DNA from: Actinobacteria bacterium UBA5176
GTDB taxonomy: Bacteria > Actinomycetota > UBA4738
Assembly (NCBI GenBank): GCA_002413305.1
Contig: DHWS01000027.1
Coordinates: 1 to 30,829, forward strand
Direction of reading: 5' to 3'
Length of the DNA: 30,829 nt
The notes beneath the pieces were generated by a model that did no database searches, was not told the origin of the DNA, and was given only the letters and a program-made list of their open reading frames with translations. The position numbers were made by a program, and so were the translations under genes. Shown here in pieces: positions 22,610-30,450 of this stretch; the stretch's first letter is position 1; each line of letters opens with the position of its first letter.

Positions 22610-22846
22610 GTGGGAGACAGCGAGACCGCACCCGGGTTCGAGGACGACATCAAGCCCTTGTTCCGAGAGAAGGACCGCGAGCGGATGGAGTGGGCGTTCG
22701 ACCTGTGGAGCTACGAGGACGTGAAGGAGAACGCCGAATCCATCCTCGAACGCCTCCAGGACGGGGACATGCCGTGTGACGGCGAGTGGCCCGAGCAGCA
22801 GATCGAGGTGTTCCGCACGTGGTCGCAGGGAGGCATGGCGCCGTAG
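22610..22846 (+). CDS. Small conserved-looking protein of unknown function
   Basis: Protein of 78 residues. The core FREKDRERMEWAFDLWSYEDV followed by MPCDGEWPEQQIEVFRTWSQGGM looks like a compact helical domain. The C-terminal half (MPCDGxWP, then FRxW) recalls the end of some cytochrome-like hypothetical domains, but there is no CxxCH and only one Cys. The GTG at 22610 follows AAGGAG at a good distance. It is the last of the plus-strand small genes and converges on pckA with a 24-base gap. Confidence 0.7.
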   Translation: MGDSETAPGFEDDIKPLFREKDRERMEWAFDLWSYEDVKENAESILERLQDGDMPCDGEWPEQQIEVFRTWSQGGMAP

Positions 22847-22870
22847 CCCTCGCCCGAGTCCTTAGGGCGC

Positions 22871-24388
22871 TCAGGCGATGGCGCGGACGATCTCTTCCAG
22901 GAGGTCCGGATACGTGGCGAGCGTTTCGGCCCGTTCCCGCTTGAGCCGCGCCACCATGGCTTCGTATTCGTCGAGCCGGCCCTGCCGCTCGTACAGCCGG
23001 CGGGGCTGGAGCATCTCGATGTCGTCCACGCCGGGCACCTCGGTGGCGATCTCGTAGCCGAAGTCTGGGTCCTGGTCCCACTTGATGGTCTGCTCGGCGA
23101 TGGCCTTCACGATGGCCGACGAGTGGGGGATCTTCACCTTGATCGAGCCGTCGTGGTCCGGCTTCCCCCCGATCCGGCCGGTGTTCATGAGATGGACCTC
23201 GGTGGGATGGGTGTCGAGCAGCTCGTGGAACCGCATCCCCTGCTGGCCTTGCCGGAGCGGGAAGAAGGGGTTCGTGCCGGGGACCCGGAGGAACTTGCCC
23301 TCCTCGGCCGCGCCTCCGGCGGAGGTCCCGGTGGTCTCCCCCAGCATGAAGTACGCCGCGGCCTGGACCTGGTTCAGCCGGGCCACGGCCGGGATGATGT
23401 TCTCGTTCCAGTTCAGGATCAGGATGTAGTCGACCTTGCCCAGCTCCTGGGCGTCTTTGAATCGTCCCAGGTCGGCCAGCCCGAACACGGCCCGGCCGTT
23501 CTTCGTGTACGAGGTCTCGAAGAAATTCACCTTGCCGTGTTCGTCCTGGTACACGTTCTCCAGGTACGCGTTGGGCTTGGTGACCGCGCGGTAGATGTTC
23601 GGTTCGAAGTCGGGGTCCAGGCTGAAGGTCTTGGCGAAGCAGCCGTTCTCGGTGCCGTGGACGATCCCGCCGGGCATCAGCGCGATGAAGTCGTCCTGGA
23701 CCGGGAGCGAGTCGTTCTGGGTGGTGAACGTGGTGGTGGTCTTGCCGGTGCCGGACAGGCCGATGATCAGGAAGACCTTCTCCTCGCTGCCCACCGGGAC
23801 CGCCTTGCAACCGGCGTGCATGGCCAGCCCGCCCCGCTCCTGGACGATGCGGTTCCACATCCGCAGGCCGCCCTTCTTCGACTCGCCGAAGTAGTCGCTG
23901 CCGATGACCCGGGTGATGTTGTTCTCCAGGTCGACCGCGATACAGCGATCCTCCGGCCAGCCGGGCGCGGAGAGGTTCGGCGTGTAGACGACCTGGACCT
24001 CCGGCTCGCCGCCCTCGCGGGGGTAGTAGAGCTTCTGCTGCATGCCGGCGATGTTCGCGTTGGCCTTCTCGATGCTCAGGCGGGCCGGGGTGCGGAACTC
24101 CTGGACGTTGCCGATGGAGCCGTCGACCACCACCATCTCCTGCTGGGCGATGTAGTCGTCCTGCATGCGGGCGATCGCCTCGTACTGCACGCGGGACATG
24201 GTCTTCTGGTCCGTGAAGTTCGGGTCGTCGGTGACGATGAAGGTGGAGACGGAGCTCCGAGACGTGACCCGGGTCTGGACGTTCGGGTTGTCGAACTCGC
24301 TGACCTCGCACGTCGGCATCTCCTCGGTGAATGCCCGAAGCTCCTCCGCGGTCGGGTTGTCGTAGATCCTCCTGGCGTTCAGGGTCAC
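22871..24388 (-). CDS. pckA: Phosphoenolpyruvate carboxykinase (ATP)
   Basis: Converts oxaloacetate and ATP to phosphoenolpyruvate and CO2, the entry to gluconeogenesis; 505 residues. The nucleotide loop GLSGTGKTT is at 210-218, the metal-binding QDD at 231-233, and ENGCFAKT follows. These are hallmarks of the ATP class, as are the N-terminal MQDDYIAQQEMVVVDGSIG-like block and ESKKGGLRMWNRIVQERGGLAMHAG. The length is slightly below the usual 520-540. The GTG at 24388 is chosen because AAAGGAG lies seven to eight bases upstream; the frame continues upstream without protein features. A -10 TAGAAT (24426-24421) with a poor -35 may be its promoter. The GTP class is the better-known form in Actinobacteria. 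Confidence 0.95.
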   Translation of the reverse strand: MTLNARRIYDNPTAEELRAFTEEMPTCEVSEFDNPNVQTRVTSRSSVSTFIVTDDPNFTDQKTMSRVQYEAIARMQDDYIAQQEMVVVDGSIGNVQEFRTPARLSIEKANANIAGMQQKLYYPREGGEPEVQVVYTPNLSAPGWPEDRCIAVDLENNITRVIGSDYFGESKKGGLRMWNRIVQERGGLAMHAGCKAVPVGSEEKVFLIIGLSGTGKTTTTFTTQNDSLPVQDDFIALMPGGIVHGTENGCFAKTFSLDPDFEPNIYRAVTKPNAYLENVYQDEHGKVNFFETSYTKNGRAVFGLADLGRFKDAQELGKVDYILILNWNENIIPAVARLNQVQAAAYFMLGETTGTSAGGAAEEGKFLRVPGTNPFFPLRQGQQGMRFHELLDTHPTEVHLMNTGRIGGKPDHDGSIKVKIPHSSAIVKAIAEQTIKWDQDPDFGYEIATEVPGVDDIEMLQPRRLYERQGRLDEYEAMVARLKRERAETLATYPDLLEEIVRAIA

Positions 24389-24618
24389 GAGACGCTCCTT
24401 TGGGGGTGGTGAGGCAGGCGATTCTAGCTGACGCCCCGGGCCGGCCCGTTCCGATCGGGCGCTCAGGCGGTTCGAAGCGGGAAGCGAAGACGCCCCCGCC
24501 CTGTTGGGAAGATGGGGCGGTGGGCGCTCACCGATCGGTCCGACTTGCATTTCACGGATCGCCGGCCCCACTCGTTCAAGAAGAGGAAGGCACGTCGAAA
24601 CCTGGGAAGGAGCGGTGC

Positions 24619-25536
24619 GTGTTCGGCGGCGTGAGCAAGCGCGTGTGGCTGGCCCTCGGCATCGTCTACGTGGTGTGGGGTTCGACCTACCTGGCCATCC
24701 GGGTGGCCGACGAGACGATCCCGCCCCTGCTGATGGCCGCCGCCCGCTTCCTCGTTGCGGGCGGGATCCTGTACGCGGTCTCCATCCGCCGGGGTGACGT
24801 CGACGCCGACCCGATCGGGCCGAAGCAGTGGCGGGCGGCAGCCCTCATCGGGGGGCTGCTACTGCTCGGAGGAAACGGCCTGGTCGTCTGGGCGGAGCGC
24901 CGCGTCGGTTCCGGCACGGCGGCCCTCATGGTCGCGGCTGCGCCGATCTGGATGGCGGTGATCGCTGCTCGCCGGAACGACGAGCGGGTCTTCTTGCGCG
25001 TGGCGATCGGCCTGGGCTTGGGCTTCGCGGGGGTCGCGCTCCTCGTCGAAGCGGGGGGTAGGCACGGCGGTTCTCCGCTCCCCGGCATGATCGCGCTGAT
25101 CTTCGCCCCCATCTTCTGGGCGCTCGGGTCGGTCCCGTCCCGGCGAGCGGCTCTGCCGAAGCGCCCGTTCGTGTCGACCGCCATGGAGATGCTGTGCGGC
25201 GGCGCGATGCTGCTCGTGGGCGGGGTGGTGACCGGAGAGTTCGGCGCCCTGCACCTCTCCCGGATCTCGCTCGCCTCCATCGAGGGGCTGCTCTACCTGA
25301 TCGTGTTCGGCTCGCTGGCCGGGTTCAGCGCCTACGTCTGGGTGCTCCAGAAGGCGCCGACCACGCTGGTGTCGACATACGCGTACGTGAACCCGGTGAT
25401 CGCCGTCTTCCTCGGATGGCTCGTCCTGCACGAGCGACTGACTCCCATGACCCTGCTGGCAGCCGTCCTGATCGTGGGTGCGGTGGCGATGATCGTCCTG
25501 GGGCAGGCCGAACGTCGACAGGCGAGCGTCAGGTAG
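24619..25536 (+). CDS. EamA/DMT-superfamily transporter
   Basis: Polytopic membrane protein of 305 residues with about ten hydrophobic segments in two EamA repeats (PF00892). Repeat one starts LALGIVYVVWGSTYLAIRVADETIPP, a motif typical of YedA/RhaT-like exporters. Repeat two includes GMIALIFAPIFWALGSV and ends STYAYVNPVIAVFLGWLVLHERLTP. The GTG at 24619 has AAGGAG six bases upstream. It is divergent from pckA across about 230 bases, in which I see only the pckA promoter candidate. The substrate is unknown; relatives export amino acids or other small metabolites. Confidence 0.87.
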   Translation: MFGGVSKRVWLALGIVYVVWGSTYLAIRVADETIPPLLMAAARFLVAGGILYAVSIRRGDVDADPIGPKQWRAAALIGGLLLLGGNGLVVWAERRVGSGTAALMVAAAPIWMAVIAARRNDERVFLRVAIGLGLGFAGVALLVEAGGRHGGSPLPGMIALIFAPIFWALGSVPSRRAALPKRPFVSTAMEMLCGGAMLLVGGVVTGEFGALHLSRISLASIEGLLYLIVFGSLAGFSAYVWVLQKAPTTLVSTYAYVNPVIAVFLGWLVLHERLTPMTLLAAVLIVGAVAMIVLGQAERRQASVR

Positions 25537-25555
25537 ATCCGATCCCGGGCGTGGG

Positions 25556-25762
25556 TCAGCGCTGCTCGACCGCGAAGTAGAGACGAACCTGCGTCCGGTA
25601 CTCCACGATCCGGTTGTCCTGCACGGTGGTGCCGGTCGAGACGACCTCCAGCCGGTTGATGCCGCGGATGGTCTTCGCGGCCTCGCGGAGCGCCTCGCGG
25701 GCGGCCGCGCCCCATGATTCGGGGGAGACCCCCTCGAGCTCGATCGTGTTGATGACCGGCAT
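25556..25762 (-). CDS. Dodecin (small flavin-binding protein)
   Basis: Protein of 68 residues of the dodecin family, which assembles into hollow dodecamers that store or buffer flavins. Family pattern: NTIELEGVSPESWGAAAREAL with the flavin-stacking Trp17, KTIRGINRLEVVSTGTTV, and RIVEYRTQVRLYFAVE with the conserved Gln at 58. The start is ATG at 25762; upstream is only a G-rich run (AGGGGGG) about 10 bases away. Divergent from thiL and convergent with the EamA gene. Confidence 0.9.
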   Translation of the reverse strand: MPVINTIELEGVSPESWGAAAREALREAAKTIRGINRLEVVSTGTTVQDNRIVEYRTQVRLYFAVEQR

Positions 25763-25804
25763 GGGCGCTCGACCCCCCCTGACGTCGTGGAAGTGCGGTT
25801 CCGA

Positions 25805-25810
25805 TACGCT
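25805..25810 (+). promoter_or_regulatory. -10 element of probable leaderless thiL message
   Basis: TACGCT ends six bases before the thiL ATG, and there is no Shine-Dalgarno. No clear -35 is visible at normal spacing. A leaderless message leaves no room for a TPP riboswitch, often expected on thiamine genes. Confidence 0.5.
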
Positions 25811-25816
25811 CCTAGT

Positions 25817-26875
25817 ATGGCGACGGCGGTGCCGCGAGGCGAACGGGGCCGGCCGGACGGCGCGGGTACCGGAGCGCTGGGGGAGGACCAGCTCGTCGGC
25901 CTGCTTCGCACGTTGCTGTCGGGGCCGGCGCCCGGGGTCGCCCTGGGGGCCGGCGACGACGCCGCCTTGGTGCAGATCGGCTCTCACCTGATCGTGCTGA
26001 CCGCCGACATGCTGGTCGATGGGGTTCATTTCGAACGAGAGCGGGTGTCCGCGCACGACCTCGGCCACAAGGCGCTGACCGTGAACGTGAGCGACGTGGC
26101 CGCCATGGGCGGGAGCCCCCGGTTCGCCTTGGTCTCGCTGGGGCTGCCGGACGACGTCGCGTCGAACTGGATGGTGGAGCTGTACGGGGGCCTGCGGGAC
26201 GCGGCAGCCGAGTACGCGGTCGCCGTGGTCGGGGGGGACACCACGCGGGCGGACCGGGTGGTGATCTCGGTGGCGCTGACCGGGGAGGTGGCGGCCGGAC
26301 GGGCCGTGACTCGGGCCGGGGCACGGCCGGGCGACCGGGTCTGCGTCACGGGTTCGCTGGGCGCGGCGGCGGGCGGCCTCTGGCTCTCCCACGCCTCCCC
26401 GGCGGAGGTGGCCTCCGCGCTGTCCGCCGAATGGGGGCGGGAGCTCCTGGCCGCCCTCGATCGCCCCGTGGCCCGGGTGGGTGAGGGGCAGACGCTCGCC
26501 GCGGCCGGCGCCACCGCGATGATGGACGTGTCGGACGGCCTGGCCCTGGACCTGTCCCGGTTGTGCCGGGAGAGCGGGGTCGGTGCCGCGGTTCGGCCGG
26601 CCGACGTCCCGGTGGCCGCGTCGCTCCACGGCCTCGAACGCCAGGCCGGGGTTCGTCCTCTGGACCTGGCGCTGGGTGGCGGCGACGACTACGAGCTGCT
26701 GGCCACGCTCCCGTCCGGCGCGGTCGACGGGGTCGCCGCGCAGCTCCGGGAGCGGTTCGGCACGCCGCTCACCGAGATCGGGGAGGTGCGACTCGAACCG
26801 GGGCTGGTCGCGGTGGAGGCGGACGGGTCGGAGCGGCCCCTGGAGCCGGCGGGCTGGGACCCCTTCGGTGGCTGA
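25817..26875 (+). CDS. thiL: Thiamine-monophosphate kinase
   Basis: Phosphorylates thiamine monophosphate to the active diphosphate; 352 residues of the PurM/ThiL fold. Key blocks: GEDQLVGLLRTLL, the ATP/metal-binding GAGDDAAL at 44-51, TADMLVDGVHFERERVSAHDLGHKALTVNVSDVAAMGGSP (63-101 as separate motifs), VVGGDTTRAD, VTGSLGAAAGG, MMDVSDGLALDLSRL and GGGDDYELLATLP. The ATG at 25817 is chosen because of the -10 just before it and because family proteins start near here; an upstream in-frame ATG at 25787 would include the promoter. thiD overlaps its end by eight bases. Confidence 0.95.
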   Translation: MATAVPRGERGRPDGAGTGALGEDQLVGLLRTLLSGPAPGVALGAGDDAALVQIGSHLIVLTADMLVDGVHFERERVSAHDLGHKALTVNVSDVAAMGGSPRFALVSLGLPDDVASNWMVELYGGLRDAAAEYAVAVVGGDTTRADRVVISVALTGEVAAGRAVTRAGARPGDRVCVTGSLGAAAGGLWLSHASPAEVASALSAEWGRELLAALDRPVARVGEGQTLAAAGATAMMDVSDGLALDLSRLCRESGVGAAVRPADVPVAASLHGLERQAGVRPLDLALGGGDDYELLATLPSGAVDGVAAQLRERFGTPLTEIGEVRLEPGLVAVEADGSERPLEPAGWDPFGG

Positions 26876-27680
26876 GGCGGGCCACGTACCGCGGGCCCTG
26901 ACCATCGCGGGTTCGGACTCCGGCGGGGGGGCGGGCATCCAGGCCGATCTCAAGACCTTCGCCGTGCTGGGGTGCTGGGGGATGAGCGCGGTGACCTCGG
27001 TCACCGTCCAGAACACCCAGGGCGTGTCCGGCGTGGCCGACGTTCCACCTGAGATCGTGGCCGCCCAGATCCGCTCGGTCGCCTCCGACATCGGGGTCGA
27101 CGCGGCGAAGACCGGCATGCTCTCCTCCGCCGGGATCGTCGAGGCGGTCGCCGGCGTGATCGAGGAGGCGGGGATCGCGAACCTGGTGGCCGACCCGGTG
27201 TTCGTGTCCAAGCACGGCCACCCGCTGCTCCGGCCCGACGCGGTGGACGCGCTGCGCCGGCGGATCCTGCCGCTCGCCACGATCGTCACCCCGAATCTCC
27301 CCGAGGCCGGCGGCCTGGCTGGCTTCGACGTGCGGACTCGCGACGACATGCGGCGTGCCGCGGAAGCGATCCTTGCCCTGGGGCCGCGGTCGGTCCTGGT
27401 GAAGGGCGGTCACCTGGCCGCAGATGACGGCCGCGCCGACGACCTGTTCGCCCGGCCGGGTGGTGAGGAGTGGCTGGAGGGGGAACGCCTGGCCACGACG
27501 AGCACCCACGGCACGGGGTGCGTGCTGTCGGCCGCCGTGGCGGCATACCTGGCGAAGGGGAAGGAACTCGGGGAGGCGGTCCGGCTGGGGAAGGGGTTCG
27601 TGACCGAAGCGATCCGCCACGCCCTGGAGATCGGGCGGGGGATCGGACCGGTCAACCCGGGGTGGAAGCTCCTCGAGTAG
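26868..27680 (+). CDS. thiD: Hydroxymethylpyrimidine/phosphomethylpyrimidine kinase
   Basis: Ribokinase-fold enzyme of 270 residues phosphorylating HMP and HMP-phosphate for the pyrimidine half of thiamine. Typical blocks are ALTIAGSDSGGGAGIQADLKTF near 11-30, CWGMSAVTSVTVQNTQGV, VADPVFVSKHGHPLL, the PNLPEAGGLAG turn, and the catalytic THGTGCVLSAAVAAYLA. The GTG at 26868 overlaps the thiL end by eight bases, so the two thiamine genes are coupled. Its last 29 bases overlap the 3' end of the convergent rpmB gene. Confidence 0.95.
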   Translation: MAEAGHVPRALTIAGSDSGGGAGIQADLKTFAVLGCWGMSAVTSVTVQNTQGVSGVADVPPEIVAAQIRSVASDIGVDAAKTGMLSSAGIVEAVAGVIEEAGIANLVADPVFVSKHGHPLLRPDAVDALRRRILPLATIVTPNLPEAGGLAGFDVRTRDDMRRAAEAILALGPRSVLVKGGHLAADDGRADDLFARPGGEEWLEGERLATTSTHGTGCVLSAAVAAYLAKGKELGEAVRLGKGFVTEAIRHALEIGRGIGPVNPGWKLLE

Positions 27681-27873
27681 AGACGGTGGCCCGAACGACC
27701 TTCCCGGCCTTCATGCATTTCGTGCACACGTGCAGGCGGCGGGGAGCACCATCGACCAATGCCCGCACGCGCTGGATATTGGGGTCCCAGCGCCGGGGCG
27801 ACCGCTTGTGGGAATGGGACACCTTCATGCCGAAGCCGGGGGTCTTCCCGCACACGTCGCAGACGGCTGCCAT
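27652..27873 (-). CDS. rpmB: 50S ribosomal protein L28, zinc-binding form
   Basis: Ribosomal large-subunit protein of 73 residues. It starts MAAVCDVCGKTPGFGMKVSH, contains the typical SHKRSPRRWDPNIQRVRAL, and keeps both Cys pairs (C5/C8 and C50/C53), so it is the Cys-containing, zinc-binding form; many bacteria hold a Cys-free paralogue under Zur control. The ATG at 27873 has no ribosome site; a -10-like TACCAT ends ten bases before, so the leader is very short. Its end overlaps thiD. Confidence 0.95.
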   Translation of the reverse strand: MAAVCDVCGKTPGFGMKVSHSHKRSPRRWDPNIQRVRALVDGAPRRLHVCTKCMKAGKVVRATVSTRGASTPG

Positions 27874-27908
27874 CGCCGGACGATGGTACCAGGGGGGCTC
27901 GGACGCGC

Positions 27909-29696
27909 CTATGACGATGGCGCCTCGGGACCCGCCCCGGCCTGCTGGGCACCCGCCCGGATCCGCGCCCGCCGACGGCGGCGGCGAAGCTCGAACGCCC
28001 CACCGGCCAGGGCCAGGACGGCGACCGCGACGAGCACGACCAAAGGGCCCCGGCCCCCTCCGGAGACCGGGGCCGCGGCCACCGGGATAGAGGAGGGGCT
28101 CTGCGGGAGAACCGGGGAGGGGCTCGGCGAGGGCGCCGGTGAAGGGCCGCCGGTCACGATGACCGTTGCCGGCGCCCGGGCCCGGACGATGTCGATGCCG
28201 TTCGTCACCACCGCTTCCAGCGGGTAGGTGCCCGACGGGAGGTAGTCGGGCACCCTTCCTGTGAGCTCGACCCGGCCCGGGTACTCGGTCCGTCCGGGAC
28301 CCACCGGGACGTCGCCGGTCGAGGTGGGGAAGACCAACCGGGCCACCGAGAGCTGCGGGAGGGTGAGCGTGGCCTTCAGCTCGTTGCCCGCGCGGGCGTG
28401 CTTCGGTCCATCGAGTGTGCCCGCCGAGATGTAGGTGGGCGGGGCGGGTCCCCCTCGAACCGTCAGGCGCGAGCCGCCGCTGATCGTCCATGGACCGGTC
28501 GAAGGCCCGCCGCCCGAGACGCTCACCGGCCCCGTCCCGGCGATCTGCACCGTCTTCAGGCCCAGGGCGATCCCCACCCGGATCGTCGCCGGCTCGGCCG
28601 AGGACACGGGACGCAGGCCGCCGTAGTAGGCAGCCAGGATGTCGGAGTACGAGAGGCCCCGCTGGGCCTTGCCGTACGCCCCCCATTGGACCATCCCGAC
28701 CCCGTGGCCCCACCCTCGTCCCTCGATCACGGCCGCGCCGCCAGCGGTCGAGAGCGAGAACCACACCGATGGGACCGTCTGGGGGAGCGAGGTGCCGTTG
28801 TCGCGGTTCAGGCCCGGGTAGACGTTCGGCGCCAGGCACGGCCCCCACGAGTCCAGGTCGCTCCGGAACTCGGACACGCTCACGGTGCGGCTGGCCCCCG
28901 GGCCGCTCACAACGACGTTCGATCCAGACCGGCGGACCAGGGACACGGAGCCCGAGCCCCAGTCGCCGGCCGCCCGCAGGAACCGGCCGACGTCGGTCAG
29001 CGGGATCACCGAACGCCAGTGGGAGACGGGCGAGGCGCCGTCGTCGTGCTCGGTAACGGGCCGAAGGTACGGAACGGGAGCGGTGCCGAACACCTGGTTG
29101 TTCCCCAGCGTGTGGCCGTTCGACGTGGAGAAGTACAGGGTGTCGGCCGGCCGGCCACCGTACTGGAGTGCCTGTCCGGCGGTCTGACGGACGGCGGTCC
29201 GCCACCGGTTGCCGTACGGGCCGTCGGCGACTCCGAGGCCCAGGTAGACCTGGCAGGCGTCGGTGGCGCACAACTGGTAGCCGAGGCGGGTCCCGGTCGC
29301 GTCGGGGGAGCCGACCCGGGACAACGCATAGGTTCGAGCCGCCACGGCCTGGGCCTTCAGCGCCTCCATCGGCCACGACCGCGGCATCTCCCCGATGCCT
29401 TGCAGGTAGTCCTCGAACGGAAGCGAGCCGACGACGAACAGCGACGCGTCGGTGTCCTTGCTCACCTCGATCGTGCCGGTGAACCGGGCGTGCAGCAGGG
29501 GCTGGAACTTCCGGACGCAGCTCGAATGCGTCGCCGGATAGATCCCGTGGACCAGGATGCTCCCGTCAGGCCCCGCCGTGAACGTCACGCGGGGCAGGGA
29601 GGAAGCCGCCGCGGGCCTGCCCGGGACCGGTATGAGCGCGAGCCCTGCGAGCGTGACCATGGCAAGGGACACCAGGATGCGACGCGGGATCCGCAT
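27909..29696 (-). CDS. SpoIID/LytB-domain cell-wall protein with C-terminal membrane anchor
   Basis: Predicted exported protein of 595 residues. It has a signal peptide of about 31 residues, then a SpoIID/LytB domain (PF08486): LPFEDYLQGIGEMP with the likely catalytic Glu103, EALKAQAVAARTYAL, YFSTSNGHT and the late motif GRGWGHGVGMVQWGA at 326-340. After about 180 residues of beta-rich sequence come a Pro/Ser-rich linker, a hydrophobic helix (VVLVAVAVLALAGGAF) and an Arg6 stop-transfer. SpoIID proteins cut glycan strands in spore formers, but homologues occur widely in non-sporulating bacteria. The ATG at 29696 is chosen for the signal peptide and the -10 six bases upstream. Confidence 0.88.
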   Translation of the reverse strand: MRIPRRILVSLAMVTLAGLALIPVPGRPAAASSLPRVTFTAGPDGSILVHGIYPATHSSCVRKFQPLLHARFTGTIEVSKDTDASLFVVGSLPFEDYLQGIGEMPRSWPMEALKAQAVAARTYALSRVGSPDATGTRLGYQLCATDACQVYLGLGVADGPYGNRWRTAVRQTAGQALQYGGRPADTLYFSTSNGHTLGNNQVFGTAPVPYLRPVTEHDDGASPVSHWRSVIPLTDVGRFLRAAGDWGSGSVSLVRRSGSNVVVSGPGASRTVSVSEFRSDLDSWGPCLAPNVYPGLNRDNGTSLPQTVPSVWFSLSTAGGAAVIEGRGWGHGVGMVQWGAYGKAQRGLSYSDILAAYYGGLRPVSSAEPATIRVGIALGLKTVQIAGTGPVSVSGGGPSTGPWTISGGSRLTVRGGPAPPTYISAGTLDGPKHARAGNELKATLTLPQLSVARLVFPTSTGDVPVGPGRTEYPGRVELTGRVPDYLPSGTYPLEAVVTNGIDIVRARAPATVIVTGGPSPAPSPSPSPVLPQSPSSIPVAAAPVSGGGRGPLVVLVAVAVLALAGGAFELRRRRRRARIRAGAQQAGAGPEAPSS

Positions 29697-29702
29697 ACGC
29701 CA

Positions 29703-29730
29703 ACGCTAGCAGCGCCCACCGGTTGCACAA
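29703..29730 (-). promoter_or_regulatory. Candidate leaderless promoter of the SpoIID-like gene
   Basis: On the minus strand TTGTGC (29730-29725) is 16 bases from TAGCGT (29708-29703), and the ATG begins after exactly six bases. No Shine-Dalgarno precedes the ATG. Confidence 0.5.
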
Positions 29731-29784
29731 GACCCACCCCGCCGGTCGGTGCCCTGGGGCCGAGGGTCCTCCCAGGGCCGCCGG

Positions 29785-30327
29785 TCAGCCGGGTACCAGA
29801 CGGTGGAGTTCGGCGTCCAGGGCTCCCGTCGGGATGGGGCCCCCCCAGGCTTTGACCCGGGTCCCCCGGGCGTCGAACAGGACCGTCACAGGCTGTCCGA
29901 TGAAGCCCAGACCGTTCCGGATCGCGCCGCCCGGGTCGAACACGCTCGGGTAGGGGATGTGGAAGGAGGTGACGAAGGCGCGGGCCGGGGCGAGTTGGTC
30001 CACGATGTCGACGCCGACGAACTGGACCTTGCCGGCGAAGCGGGCGGCGCTCTGGGCCAGGTGGGGAACTTCGAGCCGGCACGGCCCGCACCAGCTCGCC
30101 CACACGTTTACCACCACGGGACGGCCGTGGAGCTGCGTGAGCAATTGCTGGAACGTCGCGTAGTCGAAGGTGGGCAGCGCGGTGGGACTGGAGGGCAGGA
30201 GGGCGGAGGTCGGACCGGCCGACGGGGTACCGGACGTGCCAGAGCCCGTACAGGCCGAAAGCAGCAGCGCCGATACCAGGGCCAGCATCTTCGCCGCCAT
30301 CCGCATGAGCCGATCCCGTGTGGTCAC
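29785..30327 (-). CDS. TlpA/ResA-like thioredoxin-fold lipoprotein
   Basis: Membrane-anchored thiol-disulfide protein of 180 residues. It has a signal peptide with lipobox LSAC (Cys26), a Ser/Thr/Pro linker, then a thioredoxin fold: VVVNVWASWCGPC with the redox pair C80/C83, and a late FIGQPVTVLFD with the expected cis-Pro. Such proteins reduce exported cysteines, for example in cytochrome c maturation, but no cytochrome gene is nearby. The start is uncertain: the GTG at 30327 is used, but its best Shine-Dalgarno (GAGGAGGT) overlaps it; an ATG at 30306 would give a normal signal peptide but lies 17 bases from that site. Confidence 0.88.
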   Translation of the reverse strand: MTTRDRLMRMAAKMLALVSALLLSACTGSGTSGTPSAGPTSALLPSSPTALPTFDYATFQQLLTQLHGRPVVVNVWASWCGPCRLEVPHLAQSAARFAGKVQFVGVDIVDQLAPARAFVTSFHIPYPSVFDPGGAIRNGLGFIGQPVTVLFDARGTRVKAWGGPIPTGALDAELHRLVPG

Positions 30328-30434
30328 CTCCTCGCCATTGTCGGAGATGTTCGGCGACTTCGGGTGCCCAGTGGCAGCACGTTCGGGGTTATCGTCCGCT
30401 CCGGCCTGCGCTCCCGGGGACCATCCGACCCCGA

Positions 30435-30443
30435 TGCTATAAT
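30435..30443 (+). promoter_or_regulatory. Extended -10 promoter for the DAK2 gene
   Basis: TGC-TATAAT is a perfect extended -10, with no recognisable -35. Transcription would start near 30450, immediately before the ATG of a seven-codon leader ORF. It is the strongest -10 match in the window. Confidence 0.7.
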
Positions 30444-30450
30444 CCCGAAA

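Noticed and set aside
25763..25816. TPP riboswitch before thiL
   Set aside because: Only 54 bases separate thiL from the divergent dodecin gene, and the -10 abuts the ATG, leaving no leader.
27874..29376. Second long minus-strand frame inside the SpoIID-like gene, continuous with rpmB
   Set aside because: Pro/Arg/Gly-rich shadow sequence; the other frame carries the signal peptide and the SpoIID motifs.
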